Below are positions 38,001 through 51,100 of a stretch of 64,000 nucleotides of DNA, one piece after another. The stretch is from Liolophura sinensis. Its lineage: Eukaryota; Mollusca; Polyplacophora; Chitonida; Chitonidae. Both the position numbers and the translations under genes were made by a program. The stretch is from the NCBI RefSeq assembly GCF_032854445.1, contig NC_088303.1, positions 9,619,501 to 9,683,500 of the forward strand, in the 5' to 3' direction. The notes under the pieces were generated by a model that was given only the letters and a program-made list of their open reading frames with translations, was not told the DNA's origin and did not search any database. How positions within the stretch are numbered: position 1 is the first letter of the stretch; each line of letters opens with the position of its first letter.

Positions 38001-41000
38001 TGTCTGTTACAACATGTAACCAGCTGTCGCACAGGCTGGCATTTAGAACAGTGTATGTTATAACATGTAACCAGCAGTTGCACAGGCTGGCATTTAGAGC
38101 CGTGTATGTTACAACATGTAACCAGCAGTCGCACAGGCTGGCATTTAGAGCCGTGTATGTTACAACATGTAACTAGCAGTCGCACAGGCTGGCATTTAGA
38201 GCCGTGTATGTTACAACATGTAACCAGCAGTCGCACAGGCTGGCATTTAGAGCCGTGTATGTTACAACATGTAACTAGCAGTCGCACAGGCTGGCATTTA
38301 GAGCCGTGTATGTTATAACATGTAACCAGCAGTTGCACAGGCTGGCATTTAGAGCCGTGTATGTTACAACATGTAACCAGCAGTCGCACAGGCTGGCATT
38401 TAGAGCCGTGTATGTTACAACATGTAACCAGCAGTTGCACAGGCTGGCATTTAGAGCCGTGTATGTTACAACATGTAACCAGCAGTCGCACAGGCTGGCA
38501 TTTAGAGCCGTGTATGTTACAACATGTAACTAGCAGTCGCACAGGCTGGCATTTAGAGCCGTGTATGTTACAACATGTAACCAGCAGTTGCACAGGCTGG
38601 CATTTAGAACAGTGTATGTTACAACATGTAAGCAGCAGTTGCACAGGCTGGCATTTACAGCCGTGTATGTTACAACATGTAACTAGCAGTTGCACAGGCT
38701 GGCATTTAGAGCCGTGTATGTTACAACATGTAACCAGCAGTCGCACAGGCTGGCATTTAGAGCCGTGTATGTTACAACCATGTAACTAGCAGTCGCACAG
38801 GCTGGCATTTAGAGCCGTGTATGTTACAACATGTAACCAGCAGTTGCACAGGCTGGCATTTAGAGCCGTGTATGTTACAACATGTAACTAGCAGTCGCAC
38901 AGGCTAGCATTTAGAGCCGTGTATGTTATAACATGTAACCAGCAGTTGCACAGGCTGGCATTTACAGCCGTGTATGTTACAACATGTAACCAGGAGTTGC
39001 ACAGGCTGGCATTTAGAGCCGTGTATGTTACAACATGTAACCAGTTAGAACAGTACAATATAAAATTTGACACCCAACAGACTTTATTTTTCCTGTCCAG
39101 CTACTTTCCTGGATTTTCAGTTCGTTTAATGGAAATTTTAAAAATCTGATTTGTGATTATAATTAATTACATCCCATTCATCAAGTCCAATTCATCTTTT
39201 TTTCTACAGCCTGTTTAAGCTCCTCTCCTCCCGAAATATACTGCTATCTATTAGCCTATATATAATAATTCAGGTGGCAAATCTGCTGATTTTTAGATAA
39301 TTTTGTTGACTCCCTAACGGCATTCTAGATGACTGAAATTCTATGTCGCCACCAATAATTAAGTCCCTATACTTGAATTTGCAATACTGATATAGAACAC
39401 AAAGAAAGTCTCAAAGAATGAAGTGTACACAATATAAATCTAGTATCCAGTAGAAGAACAAGAATCCAGACATCTGTGTTGTATGATGGGCAAGGTAACT
39501 GGCCCCAGGGTGTGAGAAGAGATATCTAAGACATGGGTCAACATCTGTTGGTCAGGGGCCTGAAGGTCTCCCAACACCCCCCACACCACCCCCTTCACCT
39601 CCAAAGCACAAACCCCTCCCTTCCCACCACACCGACCAGCAGACCCCTAACATTCCAGACTGACTGGCTCAAAGTTCAGCTGAGGACACCCAGGAATAGA
39701 GGAAGTGGGGAGTTGAGGTGGGGGTGGAGAGATTACCCCAGGGAAGGCACCCAGGAACCCAGCTGAAGATAAACTGACTTCTCCACTGACCAGTTCTCTA
39801 ATTACATATGTACATGTCTAAGGTATGTACAACTGGGCTGTTGTGGGTCTTCAGCCATCTGTGTATAGCTAGCAATTGCCAGTGAACATGGTATTCATAA
39901 AGCACCTTAGATAGTAGTTTGCCTACACACATATAATGACTACACATATTCTATTATTATCTTAATACAGCCAAGTAGTTTTAAGCACTAGAAATTCCTG
40001 ACATTTCTTCATCATATACACCCCTAATCTTTTATATATACACTGGAAGCTCATCAATTCACTGATACCCTGCTCCCCAACCAAATACACCCCAATATGA
40101 ACAAATAGATGAACAAATATGGTTTTAGCTATTTTCTCCCTGTAACAGAGTTAATTTCTATCACCCTATAACACAATTAAATTCTGTCACCACGTAACAG
40201 AGATAAATTCTGTCACCCACAGAGTTGAATTCTTTCACCCACTAACAGAGATAAATTCTGTCAACCAGTACAGTGTTAAATTCTTTCACTGAGTAACAGT
40301 GTTAAATTCTGTCATTGAGTAACAGAGTTAAATTCTGTCATTGAGTAACAGTGTTAAATTCTGTCATTGAGTAACAGAGTTAAATTCTGTCACTGAGTAA
40401 CAGAGTTAAATTCTTTCACCCTATAACAGAGTTAAATTCTGTCACCTGGTAACAAAGATAAATTCTGTCCCCGGTAACAGAGTTAAATTATGCCAACCAG
40501 TGAAAAGTAATTACTAACCGAGGATGCATGCCTACATTTTTGGTGAAAAACAAGTCAGCCTGGACAAGCAGAAAAAAGCTGGGTAGAGAGTAGTGTGTAG
40601 AGAAGAGGGTATATGGGAGGAGGGGAATGAGGGTGAAGAGATTCAGGGAACACTGAACTCGGACCATGAGGGTACCTAAGTTTTGCCCATGAAAGTCTAC
40701 AGTCCAATATAACTCCTCTGATGGCCTTTGCAAAAAGCGGAGAATTTAAATCTCCCAGTTTCACTGCTCTTCCCCTTCCACAAACCCAGCCCCATCAAAT
40801 GCCCCTCCCCAACCCCTCTCTTAAATCCACCCTTCCCATCCAATAACACAAGCACAAAATCCCTTCTCCATGCACAACACATAACACTAAATAAAGTTTG
40901 GCCAAGCCACAACTACAGTTCACAGTTGTAGCAAACAGTCTTTTTTACCATCGCTGAGCCGCACAACATTTATAGGGGGACGAGTTCTTTTACTTCATTC

Positions 41001-44000
41001 TGGCTTCATCTTAGCTCACTTTGGCCTTCTTCCATTTTTTTTAGGCCTGGGCTTTCGTAGCCTTCTCAAACACAACTACTTGCCATCATCAAGCAATTGA
41101 GTCTCAATGAGGCATTAAAGAAGCCATTGACACTCTAATAAAAGTCTTAGGTGAGGCCAGTCGCCCAGATTTATGAGGTGTTCCAATGAGGGCCCTGTCT
41201 TCTGCCTGCCAACTTCCAGACTGCAGTGCTTTCTGCACCCAGAAGTGCAGGCCTGAACTCCTTATTAAACTGAGGGCCAGGTAGCTTATAAAGAAAGCTA
41301 TTAAACCTCCACCATACAGGTAGTGTACCCATACATTCCTACCACCTAAACTCTCCTGGCAGTTTATAGCCACCAGGGCTATTGGTTGACTATAAATATT
41401 CATAGCTACTGTTACTTCTAGTAAAAGTTTCCCTGGATATGTAGCAAAATATATTTTAAATCTATGTCAAAATGTGTTTTTATCTAAATTAAAATTTAAG
41501 CCATGACAAATTACGCCTGTTGATTTTTATAATACCCCGTGTATACATCTTAAAATCTGGTTAAAATACAATCAGTGAAATCTTCTCCATAAATCAGTGA
41601 AACATTTAAAAAGTAGATGATTTTTAGAATTATACACAATTTCGTACTAGTTCATATTTTCTAAAAAATAATACATCAGTACTGCATGCATGACAAAAGT
41701 GAAATATTATAACATATTTGTACACTGTAATTAACAACAAATTATGTTCACTGGCAATCCTTTGTCTCCCATAGTTTAGTTGTACCATTGATTAAATCAC
41801 ACACACAGAGTAATTTCTAAACAGGACATTCAATAAACTGAAACATTTTAACTCATTCACTACATTTACTCCTACATGTACATCAACATTTTTTTTTAAA
41901 ATTCCCTGAGCCTCATTAAATGCTAAACACTGAAGTCTCAACGCTTAAATCCATTCACTTTATATGTGTTATGATCTCCCTATACCCTAGCAAGAATAAT
42001 CCTCAAGGTAAACTCAAATCAAGAAACCATCAATACTAATACTTTATCCTCTTTACAACCAGACTCTCACAACTTACAATGACAACACTTTTTAATTATT
42101 TATACATCGGCCAAAGCAATTAATGCAAGCTTCCATTATCTCTAATTGAATATTTGGCTTTGTAGAAGCGGAACAAGGTTAACAGTAATGTGGGCCGATA
42201 GACACCCACCTGGAAAGGATTTTCAGCAGTAATCATACTGAGCAGTACCTTTCATAACAGCTTGAAACAGTGAAATACTGATGACCAGAAGTATACCCGA
42301 TCATCAGCTTGTGCTATATACCCACAATCTCAATATAAATACACTGGTATTTTTTAAGTACAGTAAATGCTACACTTTGTTTTGAGTATGAAATAAATAA
42401 CTTACACCTGAATCCTGATTTTCACGGACGCAATGTGCAAAATTGTAAACTTTGCCCTAATGACAGTGCATTTACATCCACTCACTCTCTGAACGTCCAA
42501 CCACCGTCTTTAACATACAACTTATTCAAAAAGGGGAGAATTTTCTTTGCAAAGCCCGCAACATGAGACAAAGCAACATAGAGCAACCAGTTTTTCAGGA
42601 ATTTATTTACCACATTTTTTTTCATTTCGCCCCTTTTTTCTGTCCCTTAACCCTGGCGTAAAGCATAACTTACAACTTTACATGTCACTGCTTTTGTAAG
42701 TGAGTTATCTCGCATCAAAATGGCTACTTCATCTGACTTTAATTCTTTACCCTATAACCAAGCAAACCTGGTGCGGTGAACAATTCAGTGACTACAGATG
42801 AAAACATTGTGGCATAATAGAAGATAATGTAACTTTTGTGCTGCTGCCTAAAAAAAAATATCGGCTTTAGACTCAAATTGAAAGAAAAACTGTTACAGAC
42901 AGTATAATGTACAGTATACAGTGGATATGAAGAATTTCAAAAGCTTGCAACCTGGGTGTTTCGCTGGCGTGGTAGTCTTTGTTAATGTGGAGCAAAGTTC
43001 ACATGTACGGGTAATTACAGGCCTTTGAATTGTCTGCCTTATCAATGAGTCGCTTTGTTAAACGTCTTCCTGCCATAGTAATTAGTACTATCGCCCTGAT
43101 GAAATTTAATTCAAATAATCTTTATCAGCTCAAGTTGCTTAGAAACAGAGAGCAACTTCACTCTGCAGCGGACTTTCATAACACTGGACAGATTACCTGT
43201 TGGCAGTCACTAAGAAAAGGGGTGTATCAGGTTTGAAGTTAAGACCACCATAAAACTCTACATCCCCTTACAGGTATTCTAGATTCAGGGGTATGAAAGT
43301 GTGGAGATCTTCACGACTGCATACTAAACACCAGCCAGTAAGGTAGAAATATCTCAAGTATACACCTCAGTTACCTTGCTTCTTTAATGTAGGATACAAA
43401 AACAGCTGACACAGTGTCAAGGTGAAGACATGCTGGCCCATTTGAAACAATTCGCCTCCTGTTAAATGGCTCAAGCCAATCACCACAGTCGATGAGTTAT
43501 ACTTGTATGACAGATGCCTTCGATAAATAGTCTACATTTCCTCGCCCCTAATTGCGAGTGAAAATAGCCCTCTTAATATCGTGAGTGGATCACTCAAGCA
43601 TGCATATATTAAGCACCGCGGAATTCATAGGGCTTGATCGTATCGACTCTGCAGCATTGTATTATCATCTTAAGACTATCACTTTACGATTTTACCACCA
43701 ATTCGTCGACAGCTCTTAAAACAAACACAGCTCAAGTCTAACATGTTAAAGAGTATATACCTCCAAGGATAAAAAAAAAAAACGAGAGAGAAGAATTTAT
43801 ATTTATGTTCACAATCTGATTAGATAAAATCAGTTAAAAGTCATCCTAAATATATCCCATCCATACAGGAATAATCTATGCCAGGGGAAACCTGTTTGAA
43901 ACTACGTTCATAACTTGAGTACCTTTTAACGTTTAGGCTCAGGTGTAAGGCAGTCTGTTAAAAGCTCTGATCCTGAAGCTAATACTACATAGCTGGGGAC

Positions 44001-47000
44001 ATTTATCTTTGTCATGTGCAGTGGCAGACATGCAAATTTATGAACAATTAAAATGCACATAGACACAGACTGTAATTTTTCAATTCTTTTGTAGGAGTTG
44101 GGGACCTGTGGTCATATATTTTGAACAATTATTCTTATTGATTGAAAACGTTGTTCACTGTTCACCAACCTCACTGGATATATAGGAGTTCTGGTATTAT
44201 GGGCTTGAGATTCCAACAAATATTCTCATTCACTTCCTTCTCTTTAAATTTTTTAATGTATTAGATTTCATCTAAATTTTTTTTCTCACATATTTGATAC
44301 ATGTTTCGAACCTAAATCATTCTCAAATCTACTTTACTTGGATGATGGCTGAGAGAAAAGAAATATGGTTACCACCATACAATCCTGCATTTAATAACAT
44401 ATCAAATGTGCACCTGACTTTATGGCTCATGTATGAACTTGATGAAACCTTGTATTTAAATGACATTTCACAACAGCCAGGTCATGGCGAATTAGACACC
44501 TCAAAAATATCAACGGTCTTTAATACGGCTTCTATGAAACTACTAAGGAAACGTGTCAAGTGAAAAACAGCCTAGACATGTCCACTGACGACACAAGGTC
44601 TTTGTCCATGCTTCACTTTTGACTCGGTCCGTTTGAACCAAACAGATTGGTTATCAGCTACACTTTGGAGAAGGTTTCCTCTCCTAAAATAGCCTAGTCA
44701 CAGCCTTCACAGAAAGACCCAATATCGATTTTCTCTTACGTAACCATCTTTTTGCCTCATCTCTACGATCCCATTGCATAATCACTCACATCTGTCTGTG
44801 CGCTTTGGCATCTAATACAGCCACAGTGTACCTCCATCTCCTCTTACCAACCACAACTTTGTTCAAGCTCCTATAATAATGCTACATATGGGCTTTTTCT
44901 CCTTCCAGCAGGATTTGAATTCACTAATTATACCACCATGTTAATTGTCAAAAATATTTCATGTCACTGCATCCCCACAACAGAACTCAATCCAAGGGTA
45001 AAACAAAGACCTGTGAATCAAAGCTAGCAACTCTACCAGACATGGACACTTTATCAGGCGCAGGAGCTGGCTGTAATACTGCATTGGACACTTCATCATA
45101 AAATGATACTTTATTGGGCACATCCAACAAGACATGATACACATGCTTTTTTGATCACATCCTGTATGAAAACAGCTTGCAACATTGGTCACATTAGCAA
45201 GGCACTGATACTGTAACAGAGGCACATCAGCATGGCATAATATTTCAACCAGCATGCTAAATGAAGCATCCAAAATCAACCGAAAGTTTAGATGTCGTAA
45301 AATCTTAGGGCCACACGTACCCCTTTCACCGAAACATTTTTTGACATGGGTAATTTGGATTGAGGCACAATCTAAGAAAAGATCTTTCACTGGATATTTC
45401 ACTACTCCACCTACAGGTGAAAACTTGGAATAATATTGAAGGAATGTTAATAAATGCTGAAAAGTTATCTCTGACAGATGAGCTTACATACTTCTACCTC
45501 ATCACATTATTTAATATTAACGTCCCACAGCCCGGCAAAACAAAAGCAACAAGTCTGCCTTGCATGAAGTAAAGCGACCCATTTGTAATGTCCAAGAGTC
45601 GCATAACCAACTTCCATCACTATTTTTAATAACAAATGACATGACCCTGTAAGGTCTTGTTACCACAGAAACACAATCATAGATTGATTTTAATAACATG
45701 TCACAGTTGCAGCTTTTAGTTAACAAGTCAAGTTTTCATTTCTGTAAAACAATAGAAATATTACGGGGTATGGGAAAAAAAAAAGGCTTCAGCAGCTGGA
45801 GTCGAAGATAATATTAACAATTCAAGTTTATCTATGGTTTGCAAACAATTAAACACATAACTAAAGCTTGGATTACCTCAATTAGAACAATTCTCTTGTG
45901 AATCTGATAAAACATGTTAGCATATTTTATATTTTATCATATATATAAGAAGAATTGGTACTTAAATATCCTTTACAAAAATTTCTTTTAAGAAAAGAGA
46001 AGGTTATTTATTCACAATCTTAATGATGTTCTCTTTACCTGAATATATGACCAAAAAAATCTTTTGACACATACAACAAATGTCAATATTTAACACCCTA
46101 AAGAGTAAAATATTTCAAAACTCATTAAGACACAAGATAATATTAAAATACATTTGTGATAGATAAAAAACTTAAAAGAGTTCTAGACACAAAAATTTGA
46201 CTATAATAATTAACGATGCATTTAGTTAGATCATGTCTTTTTTATCATATGCTTATTTAAATAATCGATGTTTCATAATTTTCTCTTTACCTCCACATTA
46301 TAGGTTTGTTCCCTGCTTCACGAAAAAATCAGCCTACATATATTATTTCAAAAATTGTACATTCTGTTGAAAACTAATTATTGGTGAGGAAGTTCATTAT
46401 GGTGGAAGCAATCTGGTTAATTGGTTGCTTGTTTTCACAGCTTACCCAGCTTCTCAATTAGAGAAAATCATTCAAAATTTGCATATCCTATCACACTACA
46501 TCACACATAATTAAATTAGTAAATATTTATCGCTGGTGATTAGTTGGCCAAATTTGCATGGAGATATTTTTCTGGGTTAGTTAATCCTGGGGTTAATTTG
46601 ACACGGGTGCTGGAGTAAAACAATTTTGCAAAATAACAGGTCAAGTTTACCAAGATGGTCGATTTCTAGCCGAAAATAGGAGTGGCAGCCATTATGCTGC
46701 AGAAACTAAGTAAGAGCCTGAGCTCAGTGAATGATGTGTGGCTGGCTCTGCTGTGGAGGTCTGAAGTTTGAAATCCGACTTTTGATACGACCCGATAAAA
46801 GGCAGATTGTGTTTCCACACAGGAAGTATACTTGGCCAAGGTGGCAGCTTGATGTCAGCTTGAGCCATGTAAAGCCATAAAATTCCTGTTCCTCTAGGGG
46901 CTGTAGTGAGAGAGGACAAGGATGGAAGTGTCGCACTTAGCAACGTTGACATCAGTCTTCTGGACCAACAATCACTTTTCTCTGATACTTATTTAGAGCA

Positions 47001-48107
47001 CAGGAACTCAATAGCACATGCATACAGATTTCTTTTAAACAATTAAAACTCCAAACAGCAGACACATATGCATGTACATGCATGTACATACATGGATGTG
47101 GTAAACAGATATTATCAGAATAATAAGGCTGATTCTAACAGTTTGGATTTAACAAAGATGAAAGTTTCCTTACATTTAAAAACTCCAAAGTGATATCAGT
47201 ATTCATGGGGAACAAATTTCACTTAAAGGTGAAGAAAACATAAAAATGACATAAAGTTTAGATGAAAGAGTGCAAAAAGTTATTCCTAAATGTGATCTTC
47301 AATACTTTTTAAATTTTTCCTTAAGGAGAGAAAGACACTTGAAAATAATTTTGTATGGTGGGTATTTGGGACCACCTTTTGGTATTTATAGTCTTTGTTT
47401 AATAATGTCATAAATGAGGAAATGACACAGGTTTAATAAATATTTTTGCACTAGAATTTGTTCTTTTCAGCTAACAAATGTATTACCTCAATTTGGATCA
47501 TATCTATATTTTTAATATGTTCATAAATATTATCATAATTTAGGTTAAATGCATATGTCTTGACAAAAGCAACAAATTTACATTCAAATAAATTTTATTG
47601 GACAAGCTTCACGTCCTTATTTAAAACATTATTATGCAACAACGATAAATAAAAAAAGTTTGTCCCAAATACCCACCATAAAAAAATATTTTCAAATACC
47701 CCTTTCTCTTGAAAAAAAAACCCAAAAAAATATTAAAGATCATCTTTGGAAATAAGTTTTCATGCTATTACATCTGATTTTGGGATCATTTTTATGTTTT
47801 CTTCTCCTTTAATACTAAAGTCACAAGTCACAGTTGTCACAAACTTGTGTAGCGGGGCCTCCATGGCTCAGTCGGTTAGCGCGCTAGCGCAGCTTAATGA
47901 TCCATGAGTCTCTCACCAATATGATCGCTGTGAGTTCATATCCAGCTCATGGTGGCTTCCTCTCCGGCCGTAAGTGGGAAGGTCTGCCAGCAACCTGCGG
48001 ATGGTCGTGGGTTTCCCCCGGACTGTGCCCGGTTTCCACCCACCATAATGCTGGCCGCCGTTATATAAGTGAAATATTCTTGAGTACGGCGTAAAACACC
48101 AATCAAA

Positions 48108-48139
<32 letters not shown>

Positions 48140-51100
48140 AACACAAACTTGTGTAACTGTCACATAAGTGCTCCACATACTTTTAGGACACTTGAAGCAT
48201 TACACTTGCATGATACATAGATGTATTGACATTATATGTAAATTAGACATCTTACACTTTGTCAAGCACCATAGTATCTATTTTCTTTGACACATTTAGT
48301 ATACCTATGGGGCCTTTAATACAGTGGCGTATAAGTGCAATAAATATGTTAATTAGATGGATTTATCAAATATGGTGTCTACAGCACTGGTGATGTCCAC
48401 GTTTTAAACCCATAGCATAAATTACCATATACTGCATATGAAATAAGTGACCTTTCAAGCGGTGAAATCAATGTCTGTACATGTAACTATCAGAGTTGAG
48501 AACTAAGTCATCTGTTGATTTAACAGATGTGCTTGATTTAACTAGTCTCATAATTCTGCTAATCCTACAAAAACACGAGTCAAACAAAGCTTTAAAAGAG
48601 TTTATCACTTTCTTATACTTTGATAATATGTAATGAAAACCGAATTTTTTCCCACATATATTCATATTGGATTTTTATAATCATTTTCAATATTGGCTTT
48701 AAATTTAACACCTATTTCTGTATCAATATGTTTTTATTACCTAAATAATATTTCATAAAGGGCAGAATACATTTATTGTGAAAGAATTTAGATGGACGGA
48801 TTCTATTTGCATCATATGTAGATGTGAAAGGCAAGAAGAAAGAAAAACAGATTATATAGTAAGGAAATAATCCACCAAAATGCCATCTAGTTCTCTGTGG
48901 AATAAAGAAGAATGTATAAATCGTGTGCAGTGCCTACTGAGGTATTAGGGAAATGAAAAGTTAAGTTGATAAAAAAGAATCATAACAAGTCTGCTGTACC
49001 CCAAGAAGATAGGAACAGAGGGCACAAAAGTGCATTTTTTTCCGCAGCAAGTAAGTGTGATTGTTGATTTTCGGCTCTCGTTATACCAGTTGTTTCGAAC
49101 ACTGAGGTGTCATGTGAGTGCTATGCGCGGCTAAGTTACCAGGATCTGTCAAAACAATACCAGTGATTGCAGAAATTGGCTTGAAGAAAATTTGCTGCTG
49201 TTGTCAAACGAGCGATTTGAAACACACCGTCTGTTTGCCAACACCAGGTTGTTATGGGAAGCGTGTGAACAGCCCTGTGTACACATCAGAGCTCTAGCCT
49301 GATTCATGCCAGGATATGCCATCTACCAAGTGTTGGAGAGTTCCACAAAAGAACAGCTCTATGGGGCTAACGGTCACTCAACATTGTCTGCAATTTTCCA
49401 CCATTGTTTCTGCACATTTTAACACTTAATTGTGACCTTACTTGCATTTTTTGATGACCATCATCATGACTATCTATTCTTGCTTACTTTCCACTTTATA
49501 CTTCAATTTGTTGCATTTAGTATGGAAATCGTCTAAATTTGCATACTTTTGCAAGAAAACTAACAAACAACATGTTTGGATTTAAAGTCAACAACGTAGT
49601 TCTCTCTTGACAAGAACCGCTCCATGAAATGCATGTCCACGGAGACTTATTCAATCTGAGGGCATGGGTACAGACAAGGGTAATGCCAACTGGCCCATTT
49701 CCTCCCAGGCTTTACAAATCCCAACGCTCCCCTTGTCCCATACTGGGTCTCCAGGAGGCAGGTCTGATGACTCTAAACAGTAACAGATCCACCCTGCCAT
49801 GTTATTTCTTCAAATGTCACCACCAACTGTTTATAGCTGTAGAGAAAACAAAACAGTTCTGGTGTGAGCAGACATCGCAGGGGTTGACCAGAGCAAGAAT
49901 TCAACTGCCCAATATGCCACAGCTGAAAGTAGGTGGAAAGCTCTGACCCCCAACGCCCATGCCCCAAAAAGTCCTCCCACCCCCATCTTATTGGCAGACA
50001 CAAATGATCCCTTACCCCCACCTTCATTTCTCCCTGGGTACAGGTCTATGAGTCTAGTTAAGACCCAGAAACCTGACTGGTACATTTGTTCTTGGTGCCC
50101 ACTCATCACTGGAGGATCTGCTTCCCCTGGGTTTTCATCAACTGTTGAGTCACAGACCTACATCTGCAGTTAGTTTTACCACTGCTGCTCTCCTTTGTGG
50201 GTTGATGAGGATCGAGATATGTGCTTGTTGGGGTACTCTTGAGAAATATAACGACAGCTTCCTTTCCCCCTCCCCCTGCCTGGCTGGTTCTCCCTCCCTA
50301 GGCAGCTAGGCCTACTGGCAAAGTCACAGGGAAGCCCTGCAAAGCAGCCTGACAGTACTGGCTTCTGCAAGGACAAGGAGGCCGGTATGTATCAAGTCCA
50401 AGTGCCAAGCTCTGATGTGACAAAGTCTTCAGGAAGCCCCTTTGCTGACACAGCTGCTCGCTGGCCCCGGCTTAACCTGAAGAATTGTTGCAATATGGGT
50501 CGGCAGGAGTAGCAGAGTTTTCACCTCAAACCTAACCTACAAACATCTTGGCCGATTCCTCCCTTACCAATTACTCAGGCCTGAGAAAGACCTAAATCCC
50601 ACAAAGTGCAGTTTGCGAGGAAAATGCACACAGCTACCAAAGGCAGTTGCAAAACTGCCTAGCCAATCCCAAATCAGTGCTTAACCTGAACTTGAAAGAA
50701 AACCAAGGAAAGGGAACTATCCATATGGACATTTACCATTGTCATGGTTAACATCTGAGTTTTTTTATCAACCCACCCCCTCTCTACTTCCTTCTATCTA
50801 CCCCCATACACAAACAAACAGATGACAATGTGAAAAAGTTGGGCAACTCCAGCCCTGATGTTTGGAGTTCCTCTGAACACGATTTTGACCTTTACTAGTA
50901 GTGATGAGGAAAGGTTCTTGCACTCAACATAACCAAGATCCCAATTTTAATTTCTTGTCTCGTACAACTTGTAGGATCAAAATGTGTGGTGGGAAGGGAG
51001 GACAATGCTCAGTGTTGTCAGCTCAAGACCCGTCAAGTCATAAACGGCAGCCATCACCATGCTGCTGAGCCCTCGAACACTTGTGCAGAAATGAGTCCGT

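Noticed and set aside
37964-38746. 260-codon Cys-rich frame on the minus strand that looks like a 17-residue repeat protein
   Set aside because: It is produced entirely by the 51-bp array. The opposite strand is open too, and a single inserted base near 38777 breaks the pattern. No splice or start context supports it.
38006-39044. Regular direct repeats resembling a CRISPR array
   Set aside because: The whole 51-bp unit is repeated, with no unique spacers, and the window is clearly eukaryotic.
43192-43206. 13-nt microexon between CCCCTTTTCTTAG and GTAATC on the minus strand
   Set aside because: Exons 2 and 3 already join in phase without it, 13 nt would shift the frame, and such pairs occur by chance in 19 kb of intron.
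44959-45402. 147-codon Cys-rich minus-strand frame in intron 2
   Set aside because: The Cys pairs do not match any finger spacing, and part arises from short imperfect local repeats near 45050-45130.
49629-49946. 105-codon plus-strand frame overlapping open frames on the other strand
   Set aside because: No recognisable motif. Overlapping frames on both strands suggest chance in a locally GC-richer stretch.
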